Assembly: GCF_033473495.1 (NCBI RefSeq)
Contig: NC_088938.1
Span: 1,798,001-1,862,000, forward strand
Direction: 5' to 3'
From: Cercospora beticola
Taxonomy: Eukaryota > Ascomycota > Dothideomycetes > Mycosphaerellales > Mycosphaerellaceae
Length of the DNA: 64,000 nt
In this document: piece by piece, positions 41,937-52,919 of the stretch
Layout of the letters: every line of letters starts with the position of its first letter
Position numbering within the stretch: position 1 is the stretch's first letter
The notes under the pieces: generated by a model
Seen by the model: only the letters and a program-made list of their open reading frames with translations
Database searches by the model: none
What the model was told of the DNA's origin: nothing
Program-made: the position numbers and the translations under genes

Positions 41937-44900
41937 GGCGGCGCTGCCGACCGAGAACGCTGCTGGCTAAATGCCAAAGTAAATGGAAGCCAAAGCAGCG
42001 AGAGCTGCGAGTGTTAGGGAGGACCAGTTCCTATGGCTAGCAATGCACCTGACATCCAGTTGCGCTGTGATGTCACCAGCCATGTCCTCGCCTTTATCTC
42101 CTGGACACTCTGTTCATCGTTGCTCTATCTGGATGCTGGTTTTCCTGTCAGCCATTCCCGTGAGCATCTGGCTACCGGACCGTTACCGAACATCCTTCGC
42201 GCCCTTTCCGACTTATGCCTGCTATCTGTAAGTCTTGCATCTCGTCGTGCGTAGCACCGTCGTTGTCGGCGTCGCTGTTGGTACTCGCACAATTGCTCCG
42301 GACCATGATTTGACTGAAGGTGACGTGTAAGATATGCGGATCGTCGGGGACCCGAGGCATAGATCTGGTTAGAGTGAAAAGTCTGGAATCTGCTTCCAAG
42401 ACGTTGGCAGATCAGCGCTTTTCCTACCATAAAGTCATTGAAAATTTGGCTTATTGGTGGATACGACGTCTGCTGCTGTCTCACGCGCATGTGAGAGCAT
42501 CTTCAGCAACAGTCTTTTTGAAACAGAGAGATGTCATCTGGATCTCGCGACATATGTTCTGACATCAGCGGAGCGGCTCTCAGATATCGAACAACGTGGA
42601 GGCCGGGTTGCGCCGCCGCCTTGGCGGCGCATGCACAATCTGGTCGAGCACTGTAAACCGTTGAGAGCAACGCTCTCCGGACCAAAAAAACCGCTTGTTT
42701 ACATCTCGGTCTTCGGTGGATCAAACGCCTCCGGCGGTCGCAAGCTGCCCCGGAGCTAGAATGTGCAGCGCTCCCGACGAAACATTCGCTGCATGGGAAA
42801 TCCACAAGCCCGGAAAGAACAATGGTTTTTGGAGCCTACGCAATCGAATGAGCGATCATCGGTCGTTCTACTGTCGAAAAAGGCTAGGACGGCAGGTCGA
42901 CGACTACAAGAGCTTTATTAGCTCCCTCAAGCTCCTCTACGAATCATCGCGTATGTTTTCTGAAGCGAAGAGAACCCAAGCCCGAAGAGCGGACAGTATA
43001 GGAGGTCAGGCCTGATATCACATCGTGTATACAGGCAAGCATTGCAGTGGCGAACAGACGAATTCGAAATGACAACGCAGACGACAAAATTCGCACGCAT
43101 ACCAACAGAAAGCCTTCAACACTCGCCCAACTGAAGTTGCTCGGATGACCACATTTGGTGCTGAAGAACAAATTTGTTCCACGCTCTACAACACACCGTT
43201 CATTTCGATCAATGCCCACACGCGGACGCAACATGGGATTGGAACGACACGAACATAGTCCACATGTCTCATTCCTAGCGTGTCACTTATCAACGCGAAA
43301 ATTGGGGTTCGTATCTCGCACAGTCGGTCTGAATGCGAGACAGGACTCGTTCTGAGGTGACGATTTGTGGTTCGGAGGTCGACGCACACTCCATAGCGGC
43401 TCATCTTCCACATCGCAAGCCCTGGCGCTGGTCGCGCATTGTCTGTGCCCGCAAAAGACTTCTCTCCGGACGCTTGATTTGATATTGATCCCGTGTGAAC
43501 AACAGTAAGAAGAATAATGCAGTTGGGCGTTTCCCCTGCTCTTCGAGGACCAGTCGCATTGATCACGGACGGCACAACGATGAACCGCGCGGTGATGCAT
43601 AAACTAGCTACGCTAATTTCGGCCTCGCTCCAAACTAACATATGGATAATACAATTCGCCCGATTGAAGAGAGTCCTTCGATACACGGACGCTTCTAATG
43701 ACGATCATCTGGTCCGCTTGGTCGTCGGCGTCCAAGTGGACATACAGATCCATTCGATAACGAACGTGGTGTGCGATGTGGAGAATTTGTCTCAAGCTTC
43801 TTGATAATCAACATTTCACGAGTGGAGCGCGATGGGTGATCGTGGGGCAACAGGAAACTGGTCAGTGCCGTATCCGGGGATTCACTCGGCGGTCCGTATT
43901 GAGAGCGGCACGACTATTCAAACTTCAGGACGCTCCGTCCGTTATCAAAACTCTGCTACAAGCTGAAGATTGTGCATCATGCCACGGCAAGGTTCTTTCT
44001 CTGCCACTCAATGTGGCAACGATGCCCTTCAATGCATCTGCCTCGCGTCACCATCCAGAAATGTAGACTTCTCCAGTCTCAGAGATGGATGGAAACGCTA
44101 CGGCCTCGGGCAAGTGTCCATCGAAGCGGCGGTCCGTTGATGTGAAGGCATAGGCTACCCAATTTAGCATTGTCTCAGATTGGCAAGTTTCCTGCTAGCC
44201 GCTCAGGGCTGCAAGCGAGAAAGCTATGGACCTTTAAACTCTCCTGTTATGGTCAAGCGGCACGACTGGACTGTTGCAAGTGAATGTGTCGTCTATCGAA
44301 GCTATCCGGCTAAATTTCGCTAAGCGGCAAATCTCAGGCAGGGGTCTCTGGTTGGAAAAAGGCTTATCACGCTTGTGCTGACTGTCTTCCTCCCTGTGCA
44401 GCGAAGCATGTGCATGGGGCTTATTAAGACTTCCACGACTATACTGCTTATGTCCTCTACTGACCAGAAGATGCGCACATTCGCATGAAGTCGTGCATAC
44501 ATCAGGAGGAAAATCAAATCGGCACGGCGGCTCAGGAGAAAATCCCCGGATACGAGATATGCGAGAAGCGAGAAGCGAGAATGTCGGGTTTCGGGTTCGC
44601 CTCGGTTTCAATGTAGTTCAGCATGAAACACCACGTGCACCGAGAAGGCGGCTGGCATCCCTGCTCTGCTAAGTCAGCCTTAAGCTTTCTAGCTAAGCGT
44701 AAACCTCTAGCTTTGATGTCACAGCAACAACTTCTGCACGTGGCCGAGATATAGCATATCTCTACTTCTTCCTAGAAGATCCCGGCGCGCCTCCTCGTTC
44801 CGACCGATGAAGCCGTTAGGGTTGTGTCTTTTTATTACGAAGACCTCTGCTTCGAGTCATGGCTCCTGGATCGATCTCCTCCACGGGCTTGATTGCACGA

Positions 44901-45438
44901 GCACCGTTAGACTGCTTGTGCGCTAATAATGCATCGTGCATACTCGAAGGAATTGCTAGGCCCAATCTTGGACCGTGAAGACGTTCCCCAAAATATCGCA
45001 GCGGTCAAAAATGAAACATCGTCACTCGGGCTGCCCTTAGCATCCCGAGCCAAGCTCCATCGCGGTCACGGTGGGCTATCACGTAGCCTACGGCCACACG
45101 GATAGACAGACCTAGTGCTTCTTGCTCGAACTGGCAAAGCCATGCAAAACATCAATCTCGTCGAGTGTGACCACTTTCCATCACCTGGTCCTGGACGGTC
45201 CAGGCCCCTGTGTGATCGGATGGTACTTGGCCGAGCTGTGGATTGTGTATAAATGCAGTGAGCTTTTCACCTTGATCCATCGCCATCATCGCACTCACAT
45301 CCACTTCCATCTCCTCAACTCCGATTCTGAGATCTTTTCGGACAATCAGCCCAAATCGGTCAATCCCGTCACAAGTATGTGCAGATCTCTAAACGCCTAC
45401 GAATTGCCGTTCTAATCGTCCCCTCCAGGACCCACAAA
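41937..45438. other. Gene-poor region (3.5 kb)
   Basis: Only short overlapping frames on both strands, the longest about 166 codons at 43186-43686 on the minus strand. None shows a domain, signal peptide or plausible exon structure that I could defend. A perfect 9-bp GC-rich hairpin (TGCGCCGCC, 5-nt loop, GGCGGCGCA) lies at 42609-42631. A TATA box (TATAAAT, 45248-45254) precedes the next gene by about 190 bp. Base composition is normal, so this is not RIP DNA. Confidence 0.4.
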
Positions 45439-45861
45439 ATGCATATCTCAGCCCTCTTCTCCGCTGTCTTCATCGGCGCCGCTCTCGCCGCTAAGAGTTG
45501 CAGACAGTGCGATTGCACATTCACGTGGAGCAAAGCCGATCCTCGTCCGAGAATTGCTCCATCGAGCCAGGCCCAGGTCCAGTCCAAGGCTGAACGATGG
45601 CTCGACTTGTACGTCGCGAACAGCGACTACGAGGACTTCCAAATCAAGCCAGCTGTAGGCGCCAGCTGCCCTGCCGACACATCTCTCCCATGCGATTCAT
45701 ACACAGCCGACTTCAAGGCCTGGAGACTGTGCCAGAACGGCGGATCTTTCGTCTGCAGCCAAGATGATGATGGAGGAAACTACAACATGAAGTGCACCTG
45801 CACCCAGTCTGTCGACTGCAGGGGTAACTGCCGGAAGGGCTGCCCAGCACTTCCAAACTAA
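45439..45861 (+). CDS. Cysteine-rich small secreted protein (effector-like)
   Basis: 140 residues from the ATG at 45439. A signal peptide (MHISALFSAVFIGAALA) precedes a mature part of about 122 residues with 12 cysteines. They are arranged as a cluster at the start (SCRQCDC), a pair in the middle (ASC, LPC), then RLC, FVC, and a dense C-terminal set (KCTC, VDC, GNC, KGC). The even number suggests six disulphides in an extracellular protein. A likely 5'-UTR intron (gtatgt...ctccag) ends at 45429, and a TATAAAT lies at 45248-45254. Function is unknown; the pattern fits secreted fungal proteins acting at host or microbial interfaces, but that is inference. Confidence 0.75.
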   Translation: MHISALFSAVFIGAALAAKSCRQCDCTFTWSKADPRPRIAPSSQAQVQSKAERWLDLYVANSDYEDFQIKPAVGASCPADTSLPCDSYTADFKAWRLCQNGGSFVCSQDDDGGNYNMKCTCTQSVDCRGNCRKGCPALPN

Positions 45862-46584
45862 GGATATCCGCGAGCGAATGATGGGATAATGGATGGGATA
45901 CTGCATATGACATGGTTTCTGTTACGAGATGGATTTCAGGTGTAGCATTGTATTGTACAATTTCAAGAGTTCTTTGACTCAGCCATTGCATACAAGCCTC
46001 ACCCTTCTATTGTGGGTCTTGGTGTTTCCGCCTGCCCAGTCAGTCACTTCGTCTGAACAAAGCTCAGCAGCAAATGAATACTGCAGCGGAACTAGACCGC
46101 ATGCCTTCACATGCTTATGCCATGCGTGTCACTGGCACTTCCCACGGTCCCCTACTGTCAGGTACGCCTTCCGCAAGCATGGATCGACAACCACCGTGTC
46201 TGATCGCGCTTTTCTCGCTCTTTTCCCGTCGAGGACCCGTGTTCACGATTAGCGAGATACCGTTCCACGCAAATCTGGAGTTCGCTGTTCCACCATAATA
46301 GCTGCATCATGTATGTGAACCGCTGCTCCGTGTACTTGAGAGCTCTGATCTCGTTCAAGTCCGTCGGTCGATCGCCTTCGCCTGCGCTACCGGGCCTGAC
46401 TTTGCGATTGAAGTCCTGGCGTCAACGACAGCGGGTACGATACCAGTTGCGGGAATGGTATCCACGGGAAAGAGAGTCGTTTTGCTAACCAGAGGATCCG
46501 TATGAGAAGGACCTTCCGATAGAAATAGCCTTGGTGAAGCACCAACGATTATCCTTAAATTCAACAACAGAGCCGTCGAATGCC
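45862..46584. other. Intergenic region
   Basis: 3' flanks of two convergent genes. No feature recognised beyond short chance frames. Confidence 0.4.
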
Positions 46585-47877
46585 TCATAACGGCGTAATA
46601 GGCGTGCTTGGACTCAACATGCCAACCGTGCTAGCCGGACTCCTCATTGAGCCATCTGTTCCCATCACTGCCCTCTTGCAAAGCTCTGCATCTAAACTTC
46701 TCTCGAGGTCTTCCGCATTCGAAAGCAGGACCCCGAGCTCCTGCTCTCGTTCCCGCATGGAGATAAGAGCGCCGACTAACCGCGCAACGCGAGGAAAAGA
46801 GAGCCTCTCCTTTCTCTTCTGCTCTTCGTCATCTGTACCGTCTTCGCGCGGACCAGAAGGATCTCGCCTGCTCGAATTCGTTCCTCTACGTTTGCAGACC
46901 TCCGACTCTGAAGGCTGCGGGAACAAAATCCTGACCTCCTCCCTTGCAGCTTCTAACTCGCGTTGTAGTTGCCCCATCTTCGCCTGCGTAGCTTTAAGCT
47001 GATTCGACAAATTGTCAACATAAGCGCGATGTTCGAGATTCGAGCCAAGTTGGATCTTCGCCGCCAGTGGAATGACCATCAATGCAAGGATAGAATCAAT
47101 ATCAGCATCCTCGCCGAGATCACTTCCATCGTCTGCAAGACCATCTTGAGCTGTAGCAGCAAATATTTTCTCTCCATCTGGCTCATCCCCAGAAGCGAAC
47201 AATAAATCATACCACTCCCCCTCCATCTCATCCAACCTCCTCTCCGCCATCCTCAAAACCCTCTCCGCACGCTCCATTCCCTCCTCCGCCACCTCAACCC
47301 GTCGATGCGACTTTCTAATCCTCCTATCCAAACCTCTCGTACCCCCGATGTTTGTTAACCTTCTCTCAGTCACTCCAAGATCATAAAGACTCTCCACCCT
47401 CACATCCTCCAATTTCCATAACTCTTCCTGAAGAACATTCACGGAATTCCGATAGACTGTAACTTTTTCTTTCGCTGGCTGGAGAGCATGTAAATGGAAG
47501 TCATAACGTTGTTTGAGGAGTTGGAGTAGGCGTCTTGCTCGACGAGCGATCGGATCCAATGAGAGAGGTGTCAGCGGAGTCTGCGGGAGTGGTGTCCAGA
47601 GGTACGCTGAGGGCCATTCCAAAGGACGGGGAGGTTGAAGGGAAGATATGCGGGAAGGTGGAGGCAGGGGAGCAGAGACGGTGACACGTTTTGGTATAGT
47701 AGCGGCGGCAATTCTCTTTTTAGGTGAGCGGCCCTTAAGGATGCTCTTCGGCGTCGATGTAGCTCTTGGAGTAGGCGGTAGAGTCGCTGATTGCCTCGCA
47801 GCATTTGTAGGGGACTTCGATGCTTTGCGAGCCTTTTCAGTGGGCTTCCTGATTCGCGTAGAGTGTCGTTCTGCCAT
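46585..47877 (-). CDS. Coiled-coil protein of unknown function
   Basis: 430 residues from the ATG at 47877 (aggccATGg), preferred over an in-frame ATG at 47949. The N-terminal 100 residues are basic and Ser/Thr/Pro-rich, with RKP and KSILKGRSPKKR stretches that could be nuclear-localisation or DNA-contact signals. Residues about 110-250 form long helices (RRARRLLQLLKQRYDFHLHAL, then the Glu/Arg-rich EEGMERAERVLRMAERRLDEM). An acidic linker, a second coiled coil (about 300-345) and a charged tail follow. I recognise no family. It could be a structural or chromosome-associated protein. Confidence 0.65.
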   Translation of the reverse strand: MAERHSTRIRKPTEKARKASKSPTNAARQSATLPPTPRATSTPKSILKGRSPKKRIAAATIPKRVTVSAPLPPPSRISSLQPPRPLEWPSAYLWTPLPQTPLTPLSLDPIARRARRLLQLLKQRYDFHLHALQPAKEKVTVYRNSVNVLQEELWKLEDVRVESLYDLGVTERRLTNIGGTRGLDRRIRKSHRRVEVAEEGMERAERVLRMAERRLDEMEGEWYDLLFASGDEPDGEKIFAATAQDGLADDGSDLGEDADIDSILALMVIPLAAKIQLGSNLEHRAYVDNLSNQLKATQAKMGQLQRELEAAREEVRILFPQPSESEVCKRRGTNSSRRDPSGPREDGTDDEEQKRKERLSFPRVARLVGALISMREREQELGVLLSNAEDLERSLDAELCKRAVMGTDGSMRSPASTVGMLSPSTPITPL

Positions 47878-48162
47878 GGCCTTTGTGACAAGCGATTGCG
47901 AGATGCAGGCTATGTGCTTAAGAACTATTAGTGGGTGTGCTACGACCATGACCAGGCCCTAGTCAGCATCGTCTTTGTCATGTCGGCCGGATCAGGAAAT
48001 TCTTTGTCGCACCCCAGTTTGTAGCTAGTTCAAGACTAGGAACTGAACATGGGCAAGAAGCCATTCGTACAAGACGTATCATTCGTCAGCAGCGATTCTA
48101 TGTGTACATACCCAATTCCCCGTCCAAAAGTTCAGCGACAATGCTGAAATTCAGCAACACAA

Positions 48163-51100
48163 CTAGTACTGGGCCTGCTTCGACGCGACCTTGAGTCCCT
48201 CGTCTTCCAAGCCCTTCTTAAATGCATCCTTCAAGTCGTCACCATTAGTAGTCTTGGTCTCATCTGGCTCTTCTTTCTTCACCTCTTCCCGCTTTAGCTT
48301 CTCCGCCAGCATTTCTTCAACCATCTGCTGACCGGCCTTCTCCGCCTTCGTCTCATCTGCCGCAGTTGCACCTTCGCCAGCAACACGTTCGTCAAGCGCA
48401 ATTTTGGACTCGCCGAGTGCATGAATTTGCTCTTCAATGGTGCCCTTGGTGACGAGACGGACGACCTCAACTTCGCGCGTCTGACCTACGCGATGCGCGC
48501 GGTTCTCAGCCTGGATATCATCTTGAGGGTTGAAGCCAGAATCGAAGATGATGACTTTGTTTGCCGCCGCCAAGTTGATGCCCGCACCACCAGCACGTGT
48601 CGATAGCATGAACACTGGAATGGTCTCATCCGTGTAGAACTTGTCAATCATGTCCTGTCGATCCGCCATGTTCGTGGACCCGTCAAGTCGCAAGAATTTG
48701 ATGTTGAGGGTCTCGAGAACTTCCTCCAAGATGTCCATGAGTGTGGTGAACTGCGAAAAGACCAGAGTACGATCGCCATTCTTCACAAATGCCTCAATGA
48801 GCTCTTTGAATTTGACCACTTTGCCAGCGTCCATCCACTCCTGCTTCTTCAGCGCGAATTTCTTGTGCAAGAACTGACGATCGGGATGAGCGCAGAACTT
48901 GTGAAGGCCGAAGTCACCACCCTTGACACATTGCGCAGCAGTGCCATCGAGATAGGCTCTGATTTTGTCTGGTGGGTTGCTACCAAACTCTTCGGACTTG
49001 GTCAAGGTAGTGACAAGTTTGTTCAGCTTCTGGTCGTCGAAAATTCGCCTGGACAGCAGTGGATGAATAGCGGCTTTGCGCAGAGCCATGATAATGTTGG
49101 CACTAGCCTTGTTCACAGCGGCGGACTTCTTAGTCCCTAGCGCAGTCTTTTCCTTGAGCACTTGCTGGAATTGATCAAGCAATTCCCCATAATAGTTCGC
49201 CTGTGTGTCCGTCATTTCGCAGTATTCCACACGCGAATCCTTCTTTGGGAGGTCGAGCACTTGCTGCTTCTTGCGGCGGAGGATGAACGGGGCCATAATA
49301 CTACGAGCTCTAGCCACACGTTCGTTGGAAAGCAGCGCAGCCGACGATGTATCCTTCGTCGTGGCCTTGTGCTTGAACAGGAAATTGAGGTCCTCGCGCT
49401 TCTCGGTGAATAGCTCAGGCATGATGAATGCTAGGATTGCAATGAGTTCCTGCAAGTTGTTTTGAAGTGGCGTGCCCGTCAAAAGAACCTTGTGGTTCGC
49501 ATCGATCCGTGTAAGCTGATTGTAGCGGTCGGAGTTGGGGTTGCGCAACATGTGCGCTTCATCGTATACGCACACTTCGAAAGGCCCAAACCTTCGCAAA
49601 AACTTGTTGTCGCTCTCCTTGACTGCCATATCGTAGGTCGTGACAATGACATCGGTAGTGTCTTGGTTCGCTTCCAAGTCTGCCTGCAGTTCAGCGCGTT
49701 CGGCCTGGGATCCATAGTATGGCCGCACTGCAATGTCAGGTGCGAACTTCTCGAACTCTCGCAACCAGTTCTCAAGGGTAGAACCAGGCACAATGATCAA
49801 GTGGATTCCATCAACCTTCTCAACATGCAGCTGCGCCAAGTAGGAGATGATCTGGCACGTCTTGCCAAGTCCCATGTCGTCGGCCAGAATGCAAGAGATC
49901 TTCTTGGTGTACAACATGTACAGCCAGTTGAGTCCCACGAGTTGATACTCCTTCATAGGTAGGTCCTTGTTCATGATCTCCGGCTGCTGCAGGAATTTGC
50001 CTTTGCGCTTGCTCTTGATGCCGTTCTGGACAGGTGCATCTTCAGCGACCGAGCTCGCTGGTGTGCCAATGCCAGAATCGTGTGCCTCGTCGAGGCTCAT
50101 AAGTTGCAGCTCTCCATCCTTGACATCACCAACACCCCAGGCTTTTAAGGCTTCCTGCAGCGGCGCTGCCATCTTCTCACACTTGACAACCAATTCGTCG
50201 ACGGCATCATAACCTGACATAACCTCGATGCATTCTTCGACAAGCTGTTCTCCAAGCGCTTTCGTCTTCTTCGACTTCTTTCCAGCTTTGGTCAAAGTCT
50301 CCTGCACGATTGCGCGAACCTCATCCAGGTCGTTGAACGGGCGTTGATCCAATACAAACTTGATGTTGTCGACAGGTTTGGCCGTGATCTCAGCAAGGTC
50401 GGCCACTGTCGATTCGTTGAGCAGCTTGAGTACTCTCGCCTCTCTCATCCACACCACATCTTCTGAGACCTCCGCAACGACTTGCTGTTCAGGCTCCCCG
50501 TCAGAGCCATCACTCACATCATGAATTATGCCCGAGTCGCCATCCTCGTCATCAGAAATAATGACTGCCGCACGCTTCTTTGCAAGTCTGCCTGGTCGAG
50601 TGCGTACCGGAGGTGGAGGTGACGACATTGGACTAGATCTCTGCGTTGTACGCCCGCTGCCACGGCCTCGCTGCACTACCTCATCGTCGTCTTCGTCACT
50701 ATCTTCGTCCTCGTCGCGTACAACGCGTGCATTCTTGCGCGCACGATACTTTTCGGCGATCGTCTGCTTCGCTCGAATGTCCTGCTTGGCGGTCGGGCGT
50801 GGCGGCCCCTGTGAAGAATTCATGGGATGGTATGGCGACATGTTCTGAGCCACACCTCTTCTCGGAACAGGACTGAGACTAGAAAGTTCATCCGCGGTTG
50901 TTGAAGATTGGCTGCGTTCGCTCTGGTCGACCAGCCATGTCATAGCAAGACTCTCGTTACCTCGAGTCTTTTGCAAAGCATGAAGACATGCCACAACACT
51001 GTATTGGGGTAGAGCATTCTGGATGGTTTGCACCTTCAATCGAAGGTGATAGTCAGGAATTTCATTTGCAGTGCGGCATCCTGGATGTGGTTGCTGTTGC

Positions 51101-52023
51101 ACAGGATGACCGGGCGGCATTGGTCGCGGGGCATATTGTTGTTGTCCAGGCATCTGATACATTGGTGCTTGTCGTGGCATCCGAGTCGAGTTGCCGTAAG
51201 CACCTGCCGAGTCGTACACTGGTTGCTGATAGGGGTAGTGGTGATACCCGAGGGGGTTGACAGGCGCTGGACGGGGCTGCTGCGGCGGTTGATGGTGAGG
51301 TTGTTGGCCAGGTCTATGACTGAACTGACTAAGCATCGACATAAACGGCGTGTTGATATTGTTGGGAGTTGGCGCATATGCCTGATTTGCACGAGGCGAC
51401 TCCTGAACCCGCTGCATCTGGGGCGGCGACGAAGGCAGATGCACACCCGCTCTCTTAAATTCCGTGGGTCGTAGCGGCGCCCGAGGCAGCTGACGGGCCT
51501 GGGATGGCTGACTCTCATGCCGGACAGGTGGATCGTCATCCTCATCGCTCTCTGCAGACGTAGGCCAATTTTGTGATTGTACGTTGACTGGACGCCGAAA
51601 TGCCGTTCCCGGCGGCGCCATTGCGCTCGCGAGTAGGCCACCACGCACGCCTTGTGCCATGTTCAAGGGATTACGGATCGGCTGCGGAGTCGGTCTCTGT
51701 GCCGTTGATCTCTGCGGTGATTGCGCAGCGGGCGAAGAGCGCTCGACTTGCACCTCTGGCCGCATAGGCTGCGTCGGCTGCGTGACATGATCGGGCGTGG
51801 AAGAGGCCCCAAGATCCGAGTGGAATTGGGCAGATGAGTAGTTCAGCTGGTTCTTCCTCTGCTGTGTCGGCAATGGCAGCGTTGCCGCGGTCTGGAAATC
51901 ATCTGCCTTGAAGTCGTCCCCGCTGTCTTCGTTCGAGTCCCATTCCTTCCCACCACGCGCGTCATTAAGTTTCCTCCTCTTTGCAGGCGTGCCATCGCTT
52001 ATCGGGTCGAATCTGTCAGCCAT
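48163..52023 (-). CDS. fun30: Fun30/SMARCAD1-type SNF2 chromatin remodeller
   Basis: A single exon of 1286 residues. The N-terminal 480 residues are disordered and Gln/Pro-rich apart from a CUE-like segment at about 326-368 (LRLKVQTIQNALPQYSVVAC, LAMTWLV). The SNF2 ATPase follows: Walker A in ADDMGLGKT (714-722), DEAH in VYDEAHMLRN (821-824), LLTGTPLQNN, then the second lobe with SQFTTLMDILEEVL, LDGSTNMADRQ, LSTRAGGAGINL and the arginine-finger motif QAENRAHRVGQ. The CUE plus SNF2 layout is that of Fun30/Fft3/SMARCAD1, which exchange or slide nucleosomes in silent chromatin and assist DNA-end resection. The C-terminus is Lys/Glu-rich. It is divergent from vma21 across 438 bp. Confidence 0.92.
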   Translation of the reverse strand: MADRFDPISDGTPAKRRKLNDARGGKEWDSNEDSGDDFKADDFQTAATLPLPTQQRKNQLNYSSAQFHSDLGASSTPDHVTQPTQPMRPEVQVERSSPAAQSPQRSTAQRPTPQPIRNPLNMAQGVRGGLLASAMAPPGTAFRRPVNVQSQNWPTSAESDEDDDPPVRHESQPSQARQLPRAPLRPTEFKRAGVHLPSSPPQMQRVQESPRANQAYAPTPNNINTPFMSMLSQFSHRPGQQPHHQPPQQPRPAPVNPLGYHHYPYQQPVYDSAGAYGNSTRMPRQAPMYQMPGQQQYAPRPMPPGHPVQQQPHPGCRTANEIPDYHLRLKVQTIQNALPQYSVVACLHALQKTRGNESLAMTWLVDQSERSQSSTTADELSSLSPVPRRGVAQNMSPYHPMNSSQGPPRPTAKQDIRAKQTIAEKYRARKNARVVRDEDEDSDEDDDEVVQRGRGSGRTTQRSSPMSSPPPPVRTRPGRLAKKRAAVIISDDEDGDSGIIHDVSDGSDGEPEQQVVAEVSEDVVWMREARVLKLLNESTVADLAEITAKPVDNIKFVLDQRPFNDLDEVRAIVQETLTKAGKKSKKTKALGEQLVEECIEVMSGYDAVDELVVKCEKMAAPLQEALKAWGVGDVKDGELQLMSLDEAHDSGIGTPASSVAEDAPVQNGIKSKRKGKFLQQPEIMNKDLPMKEYQLVGLNWLYMLYTKKISCILADDMGLGKTCQIISYLAQLHVEKVDGIHLIIVPGSTLENWLREFEKFAPDIAVRPYYGSQAERAELQADLEANQDTTDVIVTTYDMAVKESDNKFLRRFGPFEVCVYDEAHMLRNPNSDRYNQLTRIDANHKVLLTGTPLQNNLQELIAILAFIMPELFTEKREDLNFLFKHKATTKDTSSAALLSNERVARARSIMAPFILRRKKQQVLDLPKKDSRVEYCEMTDTQANYYGELLDQFQQVLKEKTALGTKKSAAVNKASANIIMALRKAAIHPLLSRRIFDDQKLNKLVTTLTKSEEFGSNPPDKIRAYLDGTAAQCVKGGDFGLHKFCAHPDRQFLHKKFALKKQEWMDAGKVVKFKELIEAFVKNGDRTLVFSQFTTLMDILEEVLETLNIKFLRLDGSTNMADRQDMIDKFYTDETIPVFMLSTRAGGAGINLAAANKVIIFDSGFNPQDDIQAENRAHRVGQTREVEVVRLVTKGTIEEQIHALGESKIALDERVAGEGATAADETKAEKAGQQMVEEMLAEKLKREEVKKEEPDETKTTNGDDLKDAFKKGLEDEGLKVASKQAQY

Positions 52024-52461
52024 GATCGGCGAATGTGCCGCGGCGGGCTAGTGGTACAGGAGTGTGCTCCGTGATGGCGGCGACGTGACAGGGCAAAGCG
52101 CAAAGCGGAAAAGAACGCGAGGAACAAAGAACACGCTGTTGTACAAAGGCCGCGGCCGGTGCGAGTGTTGACGCGCCGCAAGAGTATGCAAAGTGCAGTG
52201 CAAGCCGTTAAGTGTCGGAAGCGAGGTCGAGTCTGTGGGGGGAAAGTGGTGTCAAGTGAAGTTAAGCACAAGTGAAGATGTCGACAAGCACGCAGCCAGC
52301 CAGCCCGCGGGCCTTGGACGCTTTCAGCCCTACGCGCAACAAGGTTCACCGGGATCACGCCCATACAAACGTCAGCCACTCCGAGCAAACCATCACTGCT
52401 CGCAACTCCGTCACGCAACAAACACAAGAACTACCCGAAACTCGCATCTACGTACCAAACA
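52024..52461. promoter_or_regulatory. Divergent promoter of fun30 and vma21
   Basis: 438 bp separating two divergent ATGs. No clear TATA box and no repeat. Confidence 0.45.
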
Positions 52462-52919
52462 ATGGCGACTCGAAGAATCAACACGTCCGAAAAGACACAC
52501 CTCGACCAAGATGAGACCAAAGCCGAAGTGAAGTCCAACATCAGTCCCGCCGTGCCATCGTACGCACACCACGCACCATGCTAGCCCATTCCCGTCCCTC
52601 ACATAATAACCGAAACCCTCCAGTTCCGTGATCTACAAACTCCTCGGCTTCACAATCGCAATGTTCACCTTCCCAATCGGAACCTACTTCCTGACCGTAA
52701 ATTTGGTATTTGGTGGTATGTTCAAACATCGCCTCATCCAAACGACCACACACATCTCAACTAACTCTCGTCTTCTCATTGACAGGCAACTCAACATACG
52801 CCGGAGGTCTCGCAGCCGTAATGGCAAACGTAGTCCTAATCAGCTACGTAATCGTAGCCTTCAACGACGACAAGAGCGAACGAGAAGCTTTAGCAGAAGA
52901 AGAGAAGAAATCGCGTTGA
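52462..52919 (+). CDS. vma21: V-ATPase assembly factor Vma21
   Basis: Three exons, 52462-52559, 52624-52715 and 52786-52919, with introns of 64 and 70 nt, give 107 residues. Both junctions rebuild conserved text (AVPSSVIYKLLGF and VNLVFGGNSTYAGG). There are two membrane helices, KLLGFTIAMFTFPIGTYFLT and AAVMANVVLISYVIVAF, with a short luminal loop. The C-terminus ends in KKSR, a KKxx dilysine signal for retrieval to the ER, as in yeast Vma21. The protein escorts the assembling V0 sector of the vacuolar proton pump out of the ER. It is short and split, so it is easily missed in a plain frame scan. Confidence 0.93.

Noticed and set aside
43186..43686. 166-codon minus-strand frame in the gene-poor region
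   Set aside because: No domain or start context that stands out, with similar overlapping frames on the other strand. Kept only as part of the gene-poor region.
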